Of a stretch of DNA of 64,000 nt, positions 15,477 to 51,062 are shown piece by piece. A program made the position numbers and the translations under genes. The notes under the pieces are model-generated. The model made no database searches, was not told the origin of the DNA, and saw nothing but the letters and a program-made list of their open reading frames with translations. The stretch is from Plotosus lineatus (lineage: Eukaryota; Chordata; Actinopteri; Siluriformes; Plotosidae): positions 8,523,580-8,587,579 of the forward strand of contig CM045729.1 in NCBI GenBank assembly GCA_024760905.1, in the 5' to 3' direction. Numbering within the stretch: position 1 is the stretch's first letter; each line of letters starts with the position of its first letter.

Positions 15477-17490
15477 AAGATTCTTCTATAATCACCTGAA
15501 GAGAGAGGATGATTTCACCACCCCTCGAAACAGATCTGTAGTGATAAATGGAGTTTCAATAGAAAGTCTTTGTCCTGTCCTTTTATTTTTGTTATTTGCT
15601 CTACCAAAAAGTATTGAGCACTCTCCTACGGAAGGATCTACTCAGAAAATCCCCTATATATATATATACAGTATATAGTGTTATACATTTATGGTGAGGC
15701 AGTTCATGGCAGGGGTATGGGTGAAGATATATGTGTTGTGCTAGTATCTTTCACACTGGGCCTGACTGTTTTGCAGCACTGCTATGAGTGTAGGTGGTGG
15801 GTTGTTTTGATGGGTTTGTCACAATATCTGCCAGTGGGGGAGGGAGCTAGTAGAATAGAATATTGGGGGTGCAGTGTCCTGGGGTGGGAATTGGTATGTA
15901 CTATCCAATCTGTTGAAGTCATTTAACTGGTTGATCTTCACTAAATACTCCTCAAAGGTCGCACCTTGCTTTGAGCTGCAACCTTCATGTTGTTTGTTTG
16001 CAGCTTTTTCTCTAATTTCCTCCTGTAGTGCTCCTTTGCCTCCCTGATTTTGAATGTGAGTACCTTCTTCACCCACTTGAGCTACTTTTGATTACCATCT
16101 TTGAAGGTCCTCTTTTCCAGTTCAGGAGGCCTTTGATATCGCTCGTGGGCATTGCAAGGGCGTGTCCAAAAGGGAAAATAATAAGCATGCAGGCTTACCG
16201 CTAGCAGTTTTAAATTTAATTGCATTTTAAAACCTGAAATGAGCACCAGAAGGCAAAACTCGTAGTCAAACATTCTCACCTGGTGATCCAGTCTGATCAC
16301 TGAAAAGTGTTACTTTCCTTCAGTCACTGCCTGCATTATTTCATTTTTGGTGTTAGTTCCATGCTCAACGGGGCCATGCTGGTGGTTCCCCTGAATCGTC
16401 CTCGGCAGACGAGTGGACTTGGACTAAACTTCCGCGGGTGGGAGAGTAGACTTTTATGTCTAAATATCAGTTCGCTGCAGTTTGGTAACAAATTAGTTTA
16501 TCTTCCAATTAAAAAAAAAAAATAGACATTATAAGTTTTCTTTTTTATGAAAATTACATGATTTCAAATTTATTTATCTATCCTATAGCCTGAATGAAAA
16601 CTTTAAACCTGTAGTCTAACCACTTCCGGCACAGTTATGGGCATAATTTTTATCTGAAAATGCACCTGAAGAAACGTCATCTATTCATATTCAGTAACTG
16701 GGCCCATGTGTTGTCAGAGTCGTAAACTCAGACACCTTTCTGATGGTCATATCACAGAGTGGTTATAGGTTCCACTACTTCTATCAATTTTAACAATCTT
16801 TTCTCATAATCCATAATCAAACAAACTAATAAGTTAATCGAACCTTGAGTAAAATAATCTTTCAATAAAAGAAGTGTTTTACAACAGGATGAGAAGAGTA
16901 ATTCTTTATTTGGCAGTCTTCCCCCCACATGCATTCCTGAAGAGAGTCAACTGAGTCTGAACATCTCTTAAAAACGGCGCCTCCTCTTTTCATCTGACCG
17001 TACCAACCCATTGTGTATTATTTTCTATCTTAAATCAACTCTCCTAACCATTTTTACATGCTTTTTTTTCCCCATTATCTGTCAGTCATTTATGATACCT
17101 TCGTAATTTTGACATCATCCGCCCCAAAGTACGTCATTTCTCTTCATGCCAATTACCCTTATTTCTAGGTCAAGGTGGGAGAATTTAATTTAAAAATAGC
17201 ATTTATTTAAGCACCTTCTTTCTTGTTTGACTTTGTTTGACAATTTTTGTTGGGTTTATACAGACTTCTCCACACAATAATATGTAATTACCTTTTCTCA
17301 TCTCTTTTAATTTAGTGAGTGAATATTCTCAATCTTCAGCACTTATTTATGACATTTCTTGGTGCTTGTCTAACTGGTTATAGACCCGCCTATGTATGCA
17401 AATGTATTATGAGCCAATTATGAAGAAGTTACTGCTGACTTTCTATGTCTGATGTGTCCATTCTTGCGGAGAGTATTTAGTATCGATTTC
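15477..17490. other. Unassigned AT-rich stretch between copies 1 and 2
   Basis: No gene or well-defined element is recognised. A short (TA)n lies at 15656-15672 and an A-run at 16509-16521. Confidence 0.5.
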
Positions 17491-17537
17491 TTTCTCGCTC
17501 TCTCTCTCTCTCACTCTCTCTCTCTCTCTCTCTCTTG

Positions 17538-17580
<43 letters not shown>
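17491..17580. repeat. (CT)n(TG)n microsatellite
   Basis: A long CT tract followed by a TG tract. The Ser/Leu-rich and Arg/Glu-rich ORFs here are artefacts. Confidence 0.95.
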
Positions 17581-17583
<3 letters not shown>

Positions 17584-17760
17584 AAAGAAACATTTTGCTC
17601 TGACTTGCTTTCTGAATCTGTTATTCTTGTGGAGAAATCCACGAGAGTTTCATCATTTCTGTGCGAGCTATAAACTCCAGTGAGACGGTGAAGGTCAATA
17701 GGAAGTTCCTGCAGTGAAAACTGGTAGAACTCTGAGTACAATGTGGCAACAATTTCATGA
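17577..17760 (+). other. Conserved block upstream of copy 2 (repeated near 51415-51600)
   Basis: The block contains CTCTGACTTG, GTGGAGAAATCCAC, TATAAACTCCAGTGAGACGG and AGGAAGTTCCTGCAG. It resembles 51415-51600, which lies upstream of copy 3. It may be part of the duplicated promoter region, possibly a 5' non-coding exon, or an older repeat. The opening motif also occurs after both gene copies (6943, 42208). Confidence 0.5.
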
Positions 17761-18000
17761 TAGAGAAGAGAAGATAACCGGACTCCTATCTAGAATAGAG
17801 CCAAGGTAGGAAGTCAAGAGATGTTTTTATTTCTTTTTGTGATACTTTAAAACTGATAAAACTTTAATAAATAAATAAAAATGAAAAAATAAATGAAACT
17901 TTATTCAGTATTTCTCTCTAGGTCATTATCTACAATAATGAGAAAAAAAATCAGTCTTCAGAGGTCTTCTGATTTTCATCTTAATTGAAATGATAATTAA

Positions 18001-18345
18001 AACCAATGTGAGCATGTTTGCCTGACAGCAAGGATGTCCTGGGCTCGATTCTCAGCTCGGATGTTTCTGTGTGGAGACTGCATGATCTCCCCGTGCTTGT
18101 GTGGGTTCTTCTGGGTACTCTGGTTTCCTCCAACACTCCAAGAACATGCACAATTGGCTAATTGACTGTTGTAAATTTCCTTGAGATGTGAGTGTGTGTG
18201 AATGGTTGTATGTGTGTTGGCCCTGGGATAGCCTTGTGAGCTGCCCAGGGTGTACCCCACTCTTGACAAAGTTGGCTGAGATGGGCACCCACTTCTCTGC
18301 GACACTAATTAGGATTAATTATCTTTGGAAATAAATGAATGAATG
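18001..18345 (+). mobile_element. HE/DANA-like SINE with L2 tail
   Basis: The tRNA-like start (GTTTGCCTGACAGCAAGGAT, GGCTCGATTCTCAG) is followed by the core (TGTGTGGGTTCTTCTGGGTA, CTCCAACACTCCAAGAACAT) and the L2 tail (GAGCTGCCCAGGGTGTACCC, CTAATTAGGATTAA). It ends in AAATGAATGAATG. Confidence 0.75.
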
Positions 18346-18422
18346 TGTAGATTGGTGTAATGTGATCCAGATGCTGAGAATTACATTTTTGACTCACTTT
18401 AATTAAAGTTGATCAATTAACG

Positions 18423-41858
<23,436 letters not shown>

Positions 41859-42207
41859 CACACACTTGAACCAATAATCAAATTTTCAAATAAAAATCTG
41901 GGATGGTACAGTGGTGTAGTGATTGCATGGTGGAGTACTCAGAGGAAGCCCATGCAAAAACACACTTCCCACAGACATGCTCTCACCACTGAGCTGGGGA
42001 TGGGGTGGGGGAGTCACAAAGATCTTGAAAAGTTTGTTTCTTAATGTTTGGTGGCAGGAACCTGATGGTGTGTATGAAATAGATGGTGGATAATCCAGTA
42101 GAAAGTGGGGTAGTTGGTGTTGAGTTTGTGTGTCCTATTTGTGTGTTCAGGTCAAGAACATTTACTCTCTCTCTCTCTTTCTCTCTCTCTCTCACACATA
42201 TTCTGTG

Positions 42208-42213
42208 AATAAA
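42208..42213 (+). terminator. Candidate poly(A) signal AATAAA, copy 2
   Basis: 350 bases after the stop codon and conserved with copy 1 (6943). A CT microsatellite lies just upstream (42163-42193). Confidence 0.45.
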
Positions 42214-42584
42214 GGAACATTTTACTCTGACTTGTTTATTTACAGCCGCGCTGTGTTTCCTCACAGTCTGAGCAGTCTGCTGTCTGGGATGAAAATAGAT
42301 TCCCAAGTTTATCATGTACCCAGAACCCGAGTCCATTTAGCCCCTGTTGCATTTCCTTCGAAATATAATCCAAAATTTTGATTGATGATTTGTATGTGCC
42401 TTCACCCACGGTCAGTTGGCATAGGCCCCAGCCTCCCTGTGATCCAAATAGGTTTAAGCGGTTTCAAGAATGAGTGAATGAATCAGTGAATAATCAGGTG
42501 ATTTTTTTTTTAGGAGCTGCGACGTCATTGTGTAAAGATGAGACTGGTAGATAGTCATTCAATCTTTCATAAACTCTCCCTTTT

Positions 42585-45500
42585 CCTTCTTCTTCTTCTT
42601 TTCCTTTTGGCTGTTCCCTTCAGGGGTCCTCACAGCAAATCATCCACCTCCATCTCACCCAGTCCTCTGCATCTTCTTCTCTAACTTCAACGACCTTCAT
42701 GTCTTCGTTCACCACATCCATAAATCTGTTCTTTGGTCTCCCTCGAGGCCTTCTGCCTGGTAGTTCCAACCTCAGCATCCGACTGCCAATATACTCACTA
42801 TCCCTCATCTGTACATGTCCAAACCATCTCAGTGTAGCCTCTCTGACTTTGTCTCCAAAACATCTTACATGGGCTGTCCCTCTGATGTACTCATTCCTAA
42901 TCCTATCCATCCTCATTACTCCCAGAGAGAACCTCAACATTTACATCTCTGCTACCTCCAGCTCTGCCTCCTGTCTTTTCCTCAATGCCACTGTTTCTAA
43001 GCCATACAACATCGCTGGCGTCCTGTACATTTTTCCCTTCATTCTTGCCGATACTCTCCTATCGCACATCACACCGGACACTTTTCTCCAACCATCCCAG
43101 CCTACCTGCACACGCTTCTTCACCTCTTTTCCACACTCTCCTTTGCTCTGGATTGTTGAGCCTAAGTACTTAAAATCCTCCACCTTCGTTATCTCTGCTC
43201 GCTGTAACATCACATTTCCTCCTGGGTCCTTCTCATTCACACACACACATGCATTCTGATTAATATCACTGTTCCTCCTTGGTCCTTGTCATTCACACAC
43301 ATGTATTCTGTTTTACTGAGGCTAACCTTCATTCCCCTCCTTTCCAGGGCATATCTCTACCTCTCTAGATTTTCCTGCACTTGTTCTCTGCTCTCACTAC
43401 AGATCACAATGTCATCTGAAAACATCATAGTCGATGGAGAGTCTTGTCTAACCTCATCTGTCAGCCTGTCCATCACCATAGCAAACAAGAAGGTGCTCAG
43501 AGCTGATCCTTGATGCAGTCCCACCTCCACCGTGAATTCGTCGGTCACGCCGACAGCATACCTCACCACTATCTTACATCTCTCATACATGTCCTGCACC
43601 ACTCTAACATCCTTCTCTGCCATTCCAGACTTCCTCGTGCAATACCACAGTTCCTCTCTCGGCACCCTGTCATATGCTTTTTCCAGATCCACAAAGGCAC
43701 AATGCAGTTCCCTCTGACCTTCTCTGTACTTCTCTATTAACATCCTCAAAGCAAACACTGCAACTGTGGTGCCCTTGGCATGAAACCAAACTGTTGTTCA
43801 CAAATGCTGACCTCTGCCCTTAGTCTAGCTTCCACTATTCTTTCCCATAACTTTCTCATCGACTTTATCTCTCTGTAGTTGCCACAACTCTGCATGTCTC
43901 CCTTGTTCTTAAAAATGGGCACCAGCACACTTCTCCTCCACTCCTCCGGCATCTGCTCACTCTCTAAGACCTTGTTGAATGTTCTTGTCAGAAAATCTAC
44001 TGCTACATCTCCTAGACACTTCCATACCTCCACAGGTATATCATCAGGACCAACTGCCTTTCCATTTTTCATCCTCTTTATTGCCCTCCTCACTTCACCC
44101 TTACTAATCTTTGCTACATCCTGCTCCTCAATGGTCACCGATTCTACTCTTTTTTCTCTCTCATATTCCTCATTCATCAGCTCTTCAAAGTACTCTTTCC
44201 ATCTTCCCAGCACACTTCTGTCATCAGTCAATACATTTCCCTCTCAGTCCTTCATCAATCTAACTTGCTGCGCATCTTTCCCATCTCTATCTCTCTGCTG
44301 TGCCAAACTGTATATATCATTTTCTCCCTCCTTACTGTCCAACCTATCATACAAGTCATCATACGCACGCTGTTTGGCCTTAGCCACTGCTACTTTCACT
44401 TTACGCTGTGTCTCCCTGTACTCCTGTTTACTCTCTTCGGTCCTCTCAATGTCCCACTTCTTCTTAGTTAACCTCTTTTTTGTACACACTCCTGCACTTC
44501 CTCATTCCACCACCAAGTCTCCTTATCAGCTTTCTTTCCAGAGGACACAACAAGTACTCTCCTACCTGTGTCCCTGATCACATTTGCTGTGGTTTTCCAG
44601 TCATCTGGAAGCACTTCCTGACCACCCAAAGCCTGTTTCAACTCCTCCTTGAAGACAACACGACGCTCTTCCTTTTTCAACTTCCACCACTTTGTCTTCT
44701 TCTCTGCCTTTGCCATCTTAACCTTCCTCACCATCAGCGTCATCCTGCATACCACCATCCTTTGCTGTTTGGTAATACTCTCACCCACTACTACTTTCCA
44801 ATCACCGACTTCCTTCAAATGACATCACCTACACAAGATGTAGTCTACATGTGTGCTCCTACCTCTGCTTTTATAAGTCACCCTATGCTCCGGCTTCTTC
44901 TTGAAGAAAGTATTCACCACAGCCATTTCCATCTTTTTTGCAAAATCGATCAACATCTGTCCTTCTGTGTTCCTGTCCTGGATACCAAAACTGCCCATCA
45001 CTTCCTCGTCCCCTCTGTTGCCTGCACCAACATGTCCATTGAAGTCTGCACCAATGACCACTCTTTCACCTCTGGGGGGTACTCTGCATCACTTCATCTT
45101 AGTCACTCCAGAATCTCTCCTTCTCTTCGAGCTCATATCCTGCCTGTAGGGCATAAGCACTAACAACATTGAGCATCACACCTTCGATTGCTAACTTGAG
45201 ACTCATCACTCTGTCTGACACTCTTTTCACTTCTCGAACATTCCTGACAAACTCCTCCTTCAAGATGACTCCTACTCCATTTCTCTTCCCATCCACACCA
45301 TGATAAAACAGCTTAAACCCTGCTCCTAAGCTTTTAGCTTTGCTACCTTTCCACCTGGTCTCCTGAACACACAGTACTAGTATGTCTACCTTCCTCCTCT
45401 GCATCATGTCAGCCAGCTCTCTATCTTTTCCTTGCATAGTTCCCACATTCAAAGTCCCTACTCTCAGTCTTAGACTCATGCCTTTCCTCTTCTCTCACTG

Positions 45501-45844
45501 CCTACAGACACACCTCCTGCCTCTCCTTCTTCGACCAACAGTAGTCCAATTTCCGTTAGCACCCTGTTGGTTGACAGCACTGATGGCGGATCGTATGGGG
45601 GTAATACTTCTGCTTTACATGATAAAAGTTTGGCATTGGTTTTACGTCGGATGCCCTTTCTGACACAACCCTCTGCATTTCTCCAGGCTTGGGATCGGCA
45701 TAAGGGGAGAGACACTGGTTAGTGCTCCCCCCCCTTATGCCCTTCCTGACACAACCCTCTGCATTTCTCCAGGCTTGGGATTGGCATAAGGGGGAGAGAC
45801 ACTGGTTAGTGCCCCCCCCAAGCCCCCCGCCTCATGGCTGCATT
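42585..45844 (-). mobile_element. Full-length RTE LINE with 14-bp TSD and duplicated 5' UTR segment
   Basis: Flanked by AAACTCTCCCTTTT at 42571-42584 and 45845-45858. The 3' end is at 42585 and the 5' end at 45844 (complement of CTCATGGCTGCATT). Extra sequence against 20400-23523: an about 88-bp tandem duplication in the 5' UTR (45650-45823) and a partial duplication at 43230-43310. Confidence 0.95.
42620..45479 (-). pseudogene. RTE endonuclease-RT ORF, many lesions
   Basis: Minus-strand pieces in order: 45099-45479 (MSLRLRVGTLNVGTM, VQETRWKGSKA), 44825-45061 (VIGADFNGHVGAGNRGDEEV), 44468-44818, 44244-44489, 43746-44231 (VGPDDIPVEVWKCLGD), 43357-43758 (FVDLEKAYDRVPREE, then MMFSDDIVICSES), 42941-43246 and 42620-42940. 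The catalytic FADD is changed to FSDD, which keeps both aspartates. At least six frame breaks. Older than the copy at 20400. Confidence 0.9.
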
Positions 45845-45859
45845 AAACTCTCCCTTTTT

Positions 45860-46600
45860 GTGGTGCAAATAAAAGTGATCCACGCAATAAGGTTTAGAAC
45901 ATTTCCTTTAAAAAAAAAAAACAAACAAACAAAAATAAAAACAGCAACACTGTTGAGGCTGATGGTTATGGTAGTGAGGTATCAGCTGCAGGTAGAGGAG
46001 GTAATACCTCCTTTACACTGAAATTTTGTCTTTTTATTGTCTTTTTTATCTTCTCTAACATTGGATGGGGAACCTGAATAGAACAAAAGGGTGATTCCGG
46101 GTACAACAAGAATTCCAGGGACAACCTCTGGAGAATCAGCTGCTGTTCTGGAAGATTTACTTTTAAAAAGTGCAGAAAGATGACAAAGTATTCATTTTAT
46201 TTATGGTGGAGAGAATGATGGGAAAGAAGTTTTGCATGATTTGTTACATGATTATGATTGTTGTGATTGTTGGGTTGAGGGCTTCATTATTCACTCAGGG
46301 GTATTTACTATTCCAGACATGATTTGGGGGTTCAAGACAAGTGTTTGTGTCTCTGTTTAAGATTCATCTCAACCCATTTATGCAGAATTTTATTGTCCCT
46401 AATCTTGTATGCTACAAAAAAGCATGAGATCCTACAAGAAAGTTTGTGATGAAGGTTTTACATCACCCATAATGTCTATAATCCATTGTGAACATGCAGG
46501 GTGCACTTAGATAACAAAGTAAAAGCAATGGCTTACTTTGAGGATTTTGGTGGAAGGAAGGAATTTAGATCCTTGTTATTTAAGTTATCTGAAGGATGAG
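45860..46600. other. Unassigned stretch
   Basis: An A-rich run at 45908-45945 and the short inverted repeat AGGAGGTAATACCTCCT near 45997. A plus-strand reading near 46100-46200 (RIPGTTSGESAAVLEDLL) looks protein-like, but I do not recognise it. Confidence 0.4.
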
Positions 46601-46639
46601 TGGTTGAAGTGATAACAGACTGCTGTGATATCCAGAACC

Positions 46640-46765
46640 TCCAGCCAGGTCTCAATCAATGAACATTTTGCTAAAGATGCATTTGTTCAGGACCCGACTG
46701 TGGAATTATTAAGGTCCAGACTGAAACTAAATTTTAAGGATCATGCTGTTCCAACATTATCTCAG
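46640..46765 (+). pseudogene. THAP-domain C-terminal half-like fragment
   Basis: Within the frame from 46625, NEHFAKDAFVQDP ... RLKLNFKDHAVPTL fits the distal half of a THAP domain (HF motif, then AVPTL). It complements in type, but is not linked to, the fragment at 20070. Probably a transposon or retrogene remnant. Confidence 0.5.
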
Positions 46766-46859
46766 TTTAAAACAATACCAGGAATATATGGAAGGAGGAT
46801 CAAGATACAAAAAAGTTACAAGGACACGCAGACATCAGTAGACTCCTCTGACAGCACCT

Positions 46860-47790
46860 TACTACACACCCTGAACCAGTTCTTCATTCACTTCAATCAA
46901 TACAATGGAGCTCTTCCAGAAAGGGACCTCTGCCCTGCTCTTCCAAAGAGGGATGACATCCCCATCCAGCTGCGGCAGAACCAGATCAAAGCCCATGTGT
47001 GCAGAGTAAATGTGAGGAAAGCAACTGGTCGAGACAGAGTAACATTAAGGGTACTTAAAGCATGTGCAGATAAATTTGCCATAGTTTTTACTACTAACTT
47101 CATCCTCTCGCAACTGCAATGTACGCTTCCCACCTGCCTCAAAACAGTCACTATCATTCCAGTGCCAGAAAAGAACAGCAAGCTGCCTAAATGACTACTG
47201 CCCAGTTTCCCTAGCCCCCATCATCACCAAATGTTTCGAGGGACTTCTCACCCCACAATCTGGCTGCCATTCCCATTGAGCTCAATCCACATCAGTTTGC
47301 TGACAGAGCAAACAGGTCAACAGAGGATTCCAGCAATACAGCCCTCCACACAGCTCTCAGACACCTGGACAGCAGCAACTCCTATGTGAAAATGCTGTTC
47401 GTAGACTTTAGCTCTAATTTTAACAGTCCGACCACAGAAATTGCTTCAGAAGGTGGGCAAACTGGGCCTTGGGAGCTCACTGTAAACTTGAATACTGGAT
47501 GTTCTCAACAACAGACCTCAGAACATCAGGATAGGAGAACACATTTCCTCCACTCTCATCCTGAACACCGGAACACCACAGGGGTAAGTTCTTAGCCCCC
47601 TTATCTTCTCCCTTTTCACACACAACTGTTCCGCCACTCAGACCAGCAATACCATCATCAAGTTAGCCATGATACAGGCCCTTGACAAGAAAACAACTTC
47701 TCATCCTCAATGTGTTGTCTTCAACCGTACAGTACCTCAAAAGCAGTTGTCTGATTTTGTATCACAACACACCAAACAGCTTTTTACAGC
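46860..47790 (+). pseudogene. Rex1/L2-like LINE reverse transcriptase remnant
   Basis: VRKATGRDRVTLRVLKACAD, PTCLKTVTIIPVPEKNSKL, the NDYCPVSLAPIITKC frame after a shift near 47185, SNTALHTALRHLDSSNSYVK and MLFVDFSSNFNS are RT motifs of the jockey superfamily. They are most like Rex1/L2 elements. The catalytic YADD region is not found. Broken by frameshifts and stops. Confidence 0.75.
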
Positions 47791-47821
47791 ATTGGACATA
47801 TCATAACAATTGCTTATGAAC

Positions 47822-48774
47822 ATTCCAGATACATGGAGCAGTGACAATGACTATATTGATGGACAGCAAAAAGTGAGAAGTCTGAAAGTTGTCAATGATG
47901 CAGCTAAGCGACGGGTGGCCTTGAGTCAGGCATTCAGTGGAGACCAATGTTCCCTGTAATTTTTCCTCTGTCTGGGCATACAGACAACCTCCCTGAGCAC
48001 ACTGAGGCCCACTGTGAGCAACATCACAAGTGCTTGCTGTGGCCACACCCCAGTATCACACCTGGGATCATTGAAAGTTTCATGGCTTATTAAACACAGT
48101 TTTATAGATGACATCATTTTCCTCCCTGAATTTGAAATATATGACGAGCATTTTGTGTCCTGTCATGTCTGGCTCTCATCTACTATCAGGGTGTGCCAGG
48201 GTGCATTTTTAACCTCACACATAGTCTCATTCTGCACTCTCTCATTGATTCACAAATTGAAAGGTATAGTTTTTGCTTCGCCAGCTTTCTGCTGTACTCA
48301 CAGACTTTGCGCAGTTCTTTTTTTACTTTGGTTTGGGGAGTCGACGTATCATATTCCCTGGCCGCTCGTTTCGTCATGATAACGGGGTTAGCATTAGCAT
48401 CACTTCACTCAGCAGCACTGTTATTATTGTTATGGAGCGTGTATGAGCGCAGTACGTGACGGTGCCGTGATTGGCTGCGTAGCGTGATTGCATCGCATCG
48501 TGTGATTGGCTGGACACCTGTCACTCACTAAAAGTTCTATACCGTGTATGTAATTAATCTGCAGCGCGTTCACTGCGCTGGATCAGTTTTCTTGTGCGCT
48601 GAGAGTGTTCGAGCGGTGCGCCATTGCGCAGCTTAGAGGGAACGTTGGTGGAGACCCAACTAATCGAGAAGAACAGAAACAGTTATTGTTCCAAGTTGTA
48701 GAGAAACACCGCCGTGACTTTCCAAACAGTAACAAATCCACCTTGACAGCTCTTGCTGCAGCTACTGACAATTA
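47822..48774 (+). pseudogene. Unrecognised ORF split by a hAT insertion
   Basis: 47822-47944 and 48656-48774 join in one frame across the hAT element at 47945-48647. The reading runs WSSDNDYIDGQQKVRSLKVV ... QAFSGD, then PTNREEQKQLLFQVVEKHRR ... ALAAATDN and TAA. It resembles the C-terminus of a hypothetical transposon-associated protein family seen in fish. I cannot name it. Confidence 0.55.
47945..48647. mobile_element. hAT-type nonautonomous element, 703 bp, 8-bp TSD
   Basis: Termini CAATGTTCCCTGTAA and TTAGAGGGAACGTTG, flanked by GTGGAGAC at 47937-47944 and 48648-48655. No transposase was recognised. Confidence 0.92.
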
Positions 48775-48789
48775 ACGTGTGGACAAATA

Positions 48790-49712
48790 ATATAACTTGT
48801 GTAAATCTGAATGTTTTACTGTTGGCTCGACATAGAACTCATGGTAACGTTCACCTTTTCGTCTCCTAACAGTCGCTTTTCCAGATGTCCTGAATATTCG
48901 AAAGGGGGTTTCATCAAAGAAAACAACTTTGCACCAGTCTTCTTGCACTCACTATACTTCCTGCAGAATTTCTGTCTGTCCTGGATGTTTTTCTTGGAGA
49001 GAAGTGGCTTCTTTACTGCCCTTCTTGATACCAGGCCTTTGTTCAAAAGTTTTCGGCTCACTGTGCCTGCAGATGCAGTCACACCTGCCTGCTGCTAATC
49101 ATGAGCAAGTTCTGCACTGGTGGCAACATGATCCAGTAGCTGTCTCCTGAAGAGGAGATGGTCCTGCAGCATGCTGGACACTGTGACATCCTGAAATTTT
49201 CTTTGCTGCAGATGAACCTGTCTCCTTGAAGTTTTTATGATTCAGTAAATGGTTCTTTCAGGTGCAATATTCTTAGCAGCAATTTCCTTGCATATGAGGT
49301 CATTTTCATGCAATGCAATGATTGCTATGTAGGTTTCTTTGGAGATAACCATTGCTAAGACAAGAAGATAATGATTTCAAGCATGTCTCTGAATTTTGTA
49401 GCTATGAGTCTGCTCCTAAAATTAAGCGAAAATGGTAGTGTGAGTTCAACTGACTTGTCCTCACTCACATTTCTTTCTGTGCTAATAATATGATACTGAA
49501 ATGGTATTAGCTAATCATTTTGCACTAGGACCAAATACAGTGAAAATGGGCTTTTTGTGATCAAGTCATTTATTATGCCCAAGAAGCTCTTTGGAGTTCA
49601 TTAAAATGCTTGTGATCCTCTGCATAATAGTTTCGAAAAAATGTTGACTCACCACCACAAAATTGAAGCAACAAAATTTGCGTAACTGCAAAACTTTTTG
49701 CCATGAGTGTGT
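48790..49712 (-). pseudogene. Tc1-like transposon, minus strand, degraded
   Basis: Minus strand: from about 49350 MVISKETYIAIIALHENDL (helix-turn-helix start), then 48816-49082 VSRKLLNKGLVSRRAVKKPL, LSKKNIQDRQKFCRKYSE and AKLFSLMKPPFEYS, which fit the Tc1 DNA-binding and early catalytic region. The right end near 49712 has CGTAACTGCAAAACTTTTTG, the inverted fish Tc1-type terminus. The DDE triad is not recoverable. Confidence 0.75.
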
Positions 49713-49714
49713 AT

Positions 49715-50034
49715 ATAGTACATATGTAGGTATAAGCATAGCTTAGTGCAGTTCCTTATTTGTCTTTTGTGCACTTTCTTTTTAGAATTGCTTCTTAACA
49801 AAGAGCTGCTAAACTGATTTTCATTGTTAATGCAACAGTTGACGATAAATATCTGTTTATCTTTATTTTTACCCAGATTATCAGCTTTTTTTCTCTTTAA
49901 ATTTCACGATACCTTCATTTGATTGTCTCGAGTTCTATAACCTGGTATTAGACCGGTGCATATCCATATAAATCGAGAATGTTTTCTTATAGCAAAAGTG
50001 TGCATCTTTTACTGGGTACGTTGATGGAATGTCA
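49715..50034. other. AT-rich stretch, nothing recognised
   Basis: No coding or repeat signal that I can assign. Confidence 0.5.
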
Positions 50035-50185
50035 GCACTGGATCTTTTACATGAACCTCTCACCATGGACAGGGAGAGACATGGCCGGCCTATGCTAACC
50101 CAATTAGCTGTTCTTGAGGGGGCTAGAGTGACAACTCTGTGATACTGGGGGCTTGAACTTCCGTTCATTGAATCAGTTAGCAAAG
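50035..50185 (-). mobile_element. SINE head-and-body fragment
   Basis: Complement of the shared SINE body (CACCATGGACAGGGAGAGAC, AACCCAATTAGCTG) and a decayed head. The tail is missing, so its type cannot be told. Confidence 0.7.
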
Positions 50186-50191
50186 CTCAGC

Positions 50192-50350
50192 CATGTGGGA
50201 GGAGCTCTAAGTAGAACCGTTGCGCCATTGCATCAGGAGGAACCATTTGAGGTGTGCTCGAGCATCTGGTTAGAATGCCTCCTGAACGCCTCCCTAGTGT
50301 GGTGTTCCAGACATGGTACGACCCAGTCTAGGTCGAGCCAGAACATACAG
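50192..50350 (+). mobile_element. Rex3 3' region fragment
   Basis: GGAGCTCTAAGTAGAACCGT, GAGCATCTGGTTAGAATGCC and GAACGCCTCCCTAGTGTGGT match the Rex3 segment at 8600-8520 on the other strand. Confidence 0.7.
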
Positions 50351-50889
50351 AAAAATAAAAGAAATATGACTGCCATTCTACTGTTAATTTGCTACTTTAT
50401 TTATTTATTTTTTTGTAGCCATTCCTTCAGAAGCCAGCCAGGCCAAAATAATAAACAAAACCAATTTACATTTAAATGACCACTCTGACTTCTCTATGCC
50501 ATCATAAATATAAAATAAAAAAAACAAAAAGCACATTGGCTTCCCTCACTGCCTAGCTAATTTAAAACCAGCAGAGGAGGTGGGGGAAATAAATGACCAG
50601 CTTCCTCCTAAACTTGGGGCTATTAGTACATGAATATTGATGCAAAAATATTAATACAATGTATACAAAGTCAACAATCAGATCGGGAGAGAACCAACAT
50701 GAACAGAGTCAGCACCAGGCACCAGGTCATACAAGAAAAGACAGCACTAGAAATGACAAAACCAGAAAGGCGTACTGAGACATGCCAAACACAAGAGACA
50801 ATTCATCCCCCTCTGACATGGACAGGATTCAGTATCGTGACCTGAACCCACAGATGAAACAAAACAGATACAAAACAGGGACGTAACGC

Positions 50890-51062
50890 ATATCCAATCG
50901 AGAACAGACCCCAGGGTAGACCCAGAACATACTGGAGGGACTATGTCTCTTGGCTGATCTGGGAATGCCTTGCCACTGCTTAGACTGCTGCCCCTGTGAC
51001 CCAAACCCTGATTTAAGTGGAAGAAGAAGAAGAAGAAGATAATTATGATGATGATGATTATA
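50890..51062 (+). mobile_element. Rex3 3' end fragment
   Basis: CCCAGGGTAGACCCAGAACA, GGGACTATGTCTCTTGGCTG and GACTGCTGCCCCTGTGACCC, ending in a GAAGAAGAAG/ATGATG tail. Confidence 0.75.

Noticed and set aside
17452..17741. Ser/Leu-rich and Arg/Glu-rich ORFs
   Set aside because: They translate the CT/TG microsatellite.
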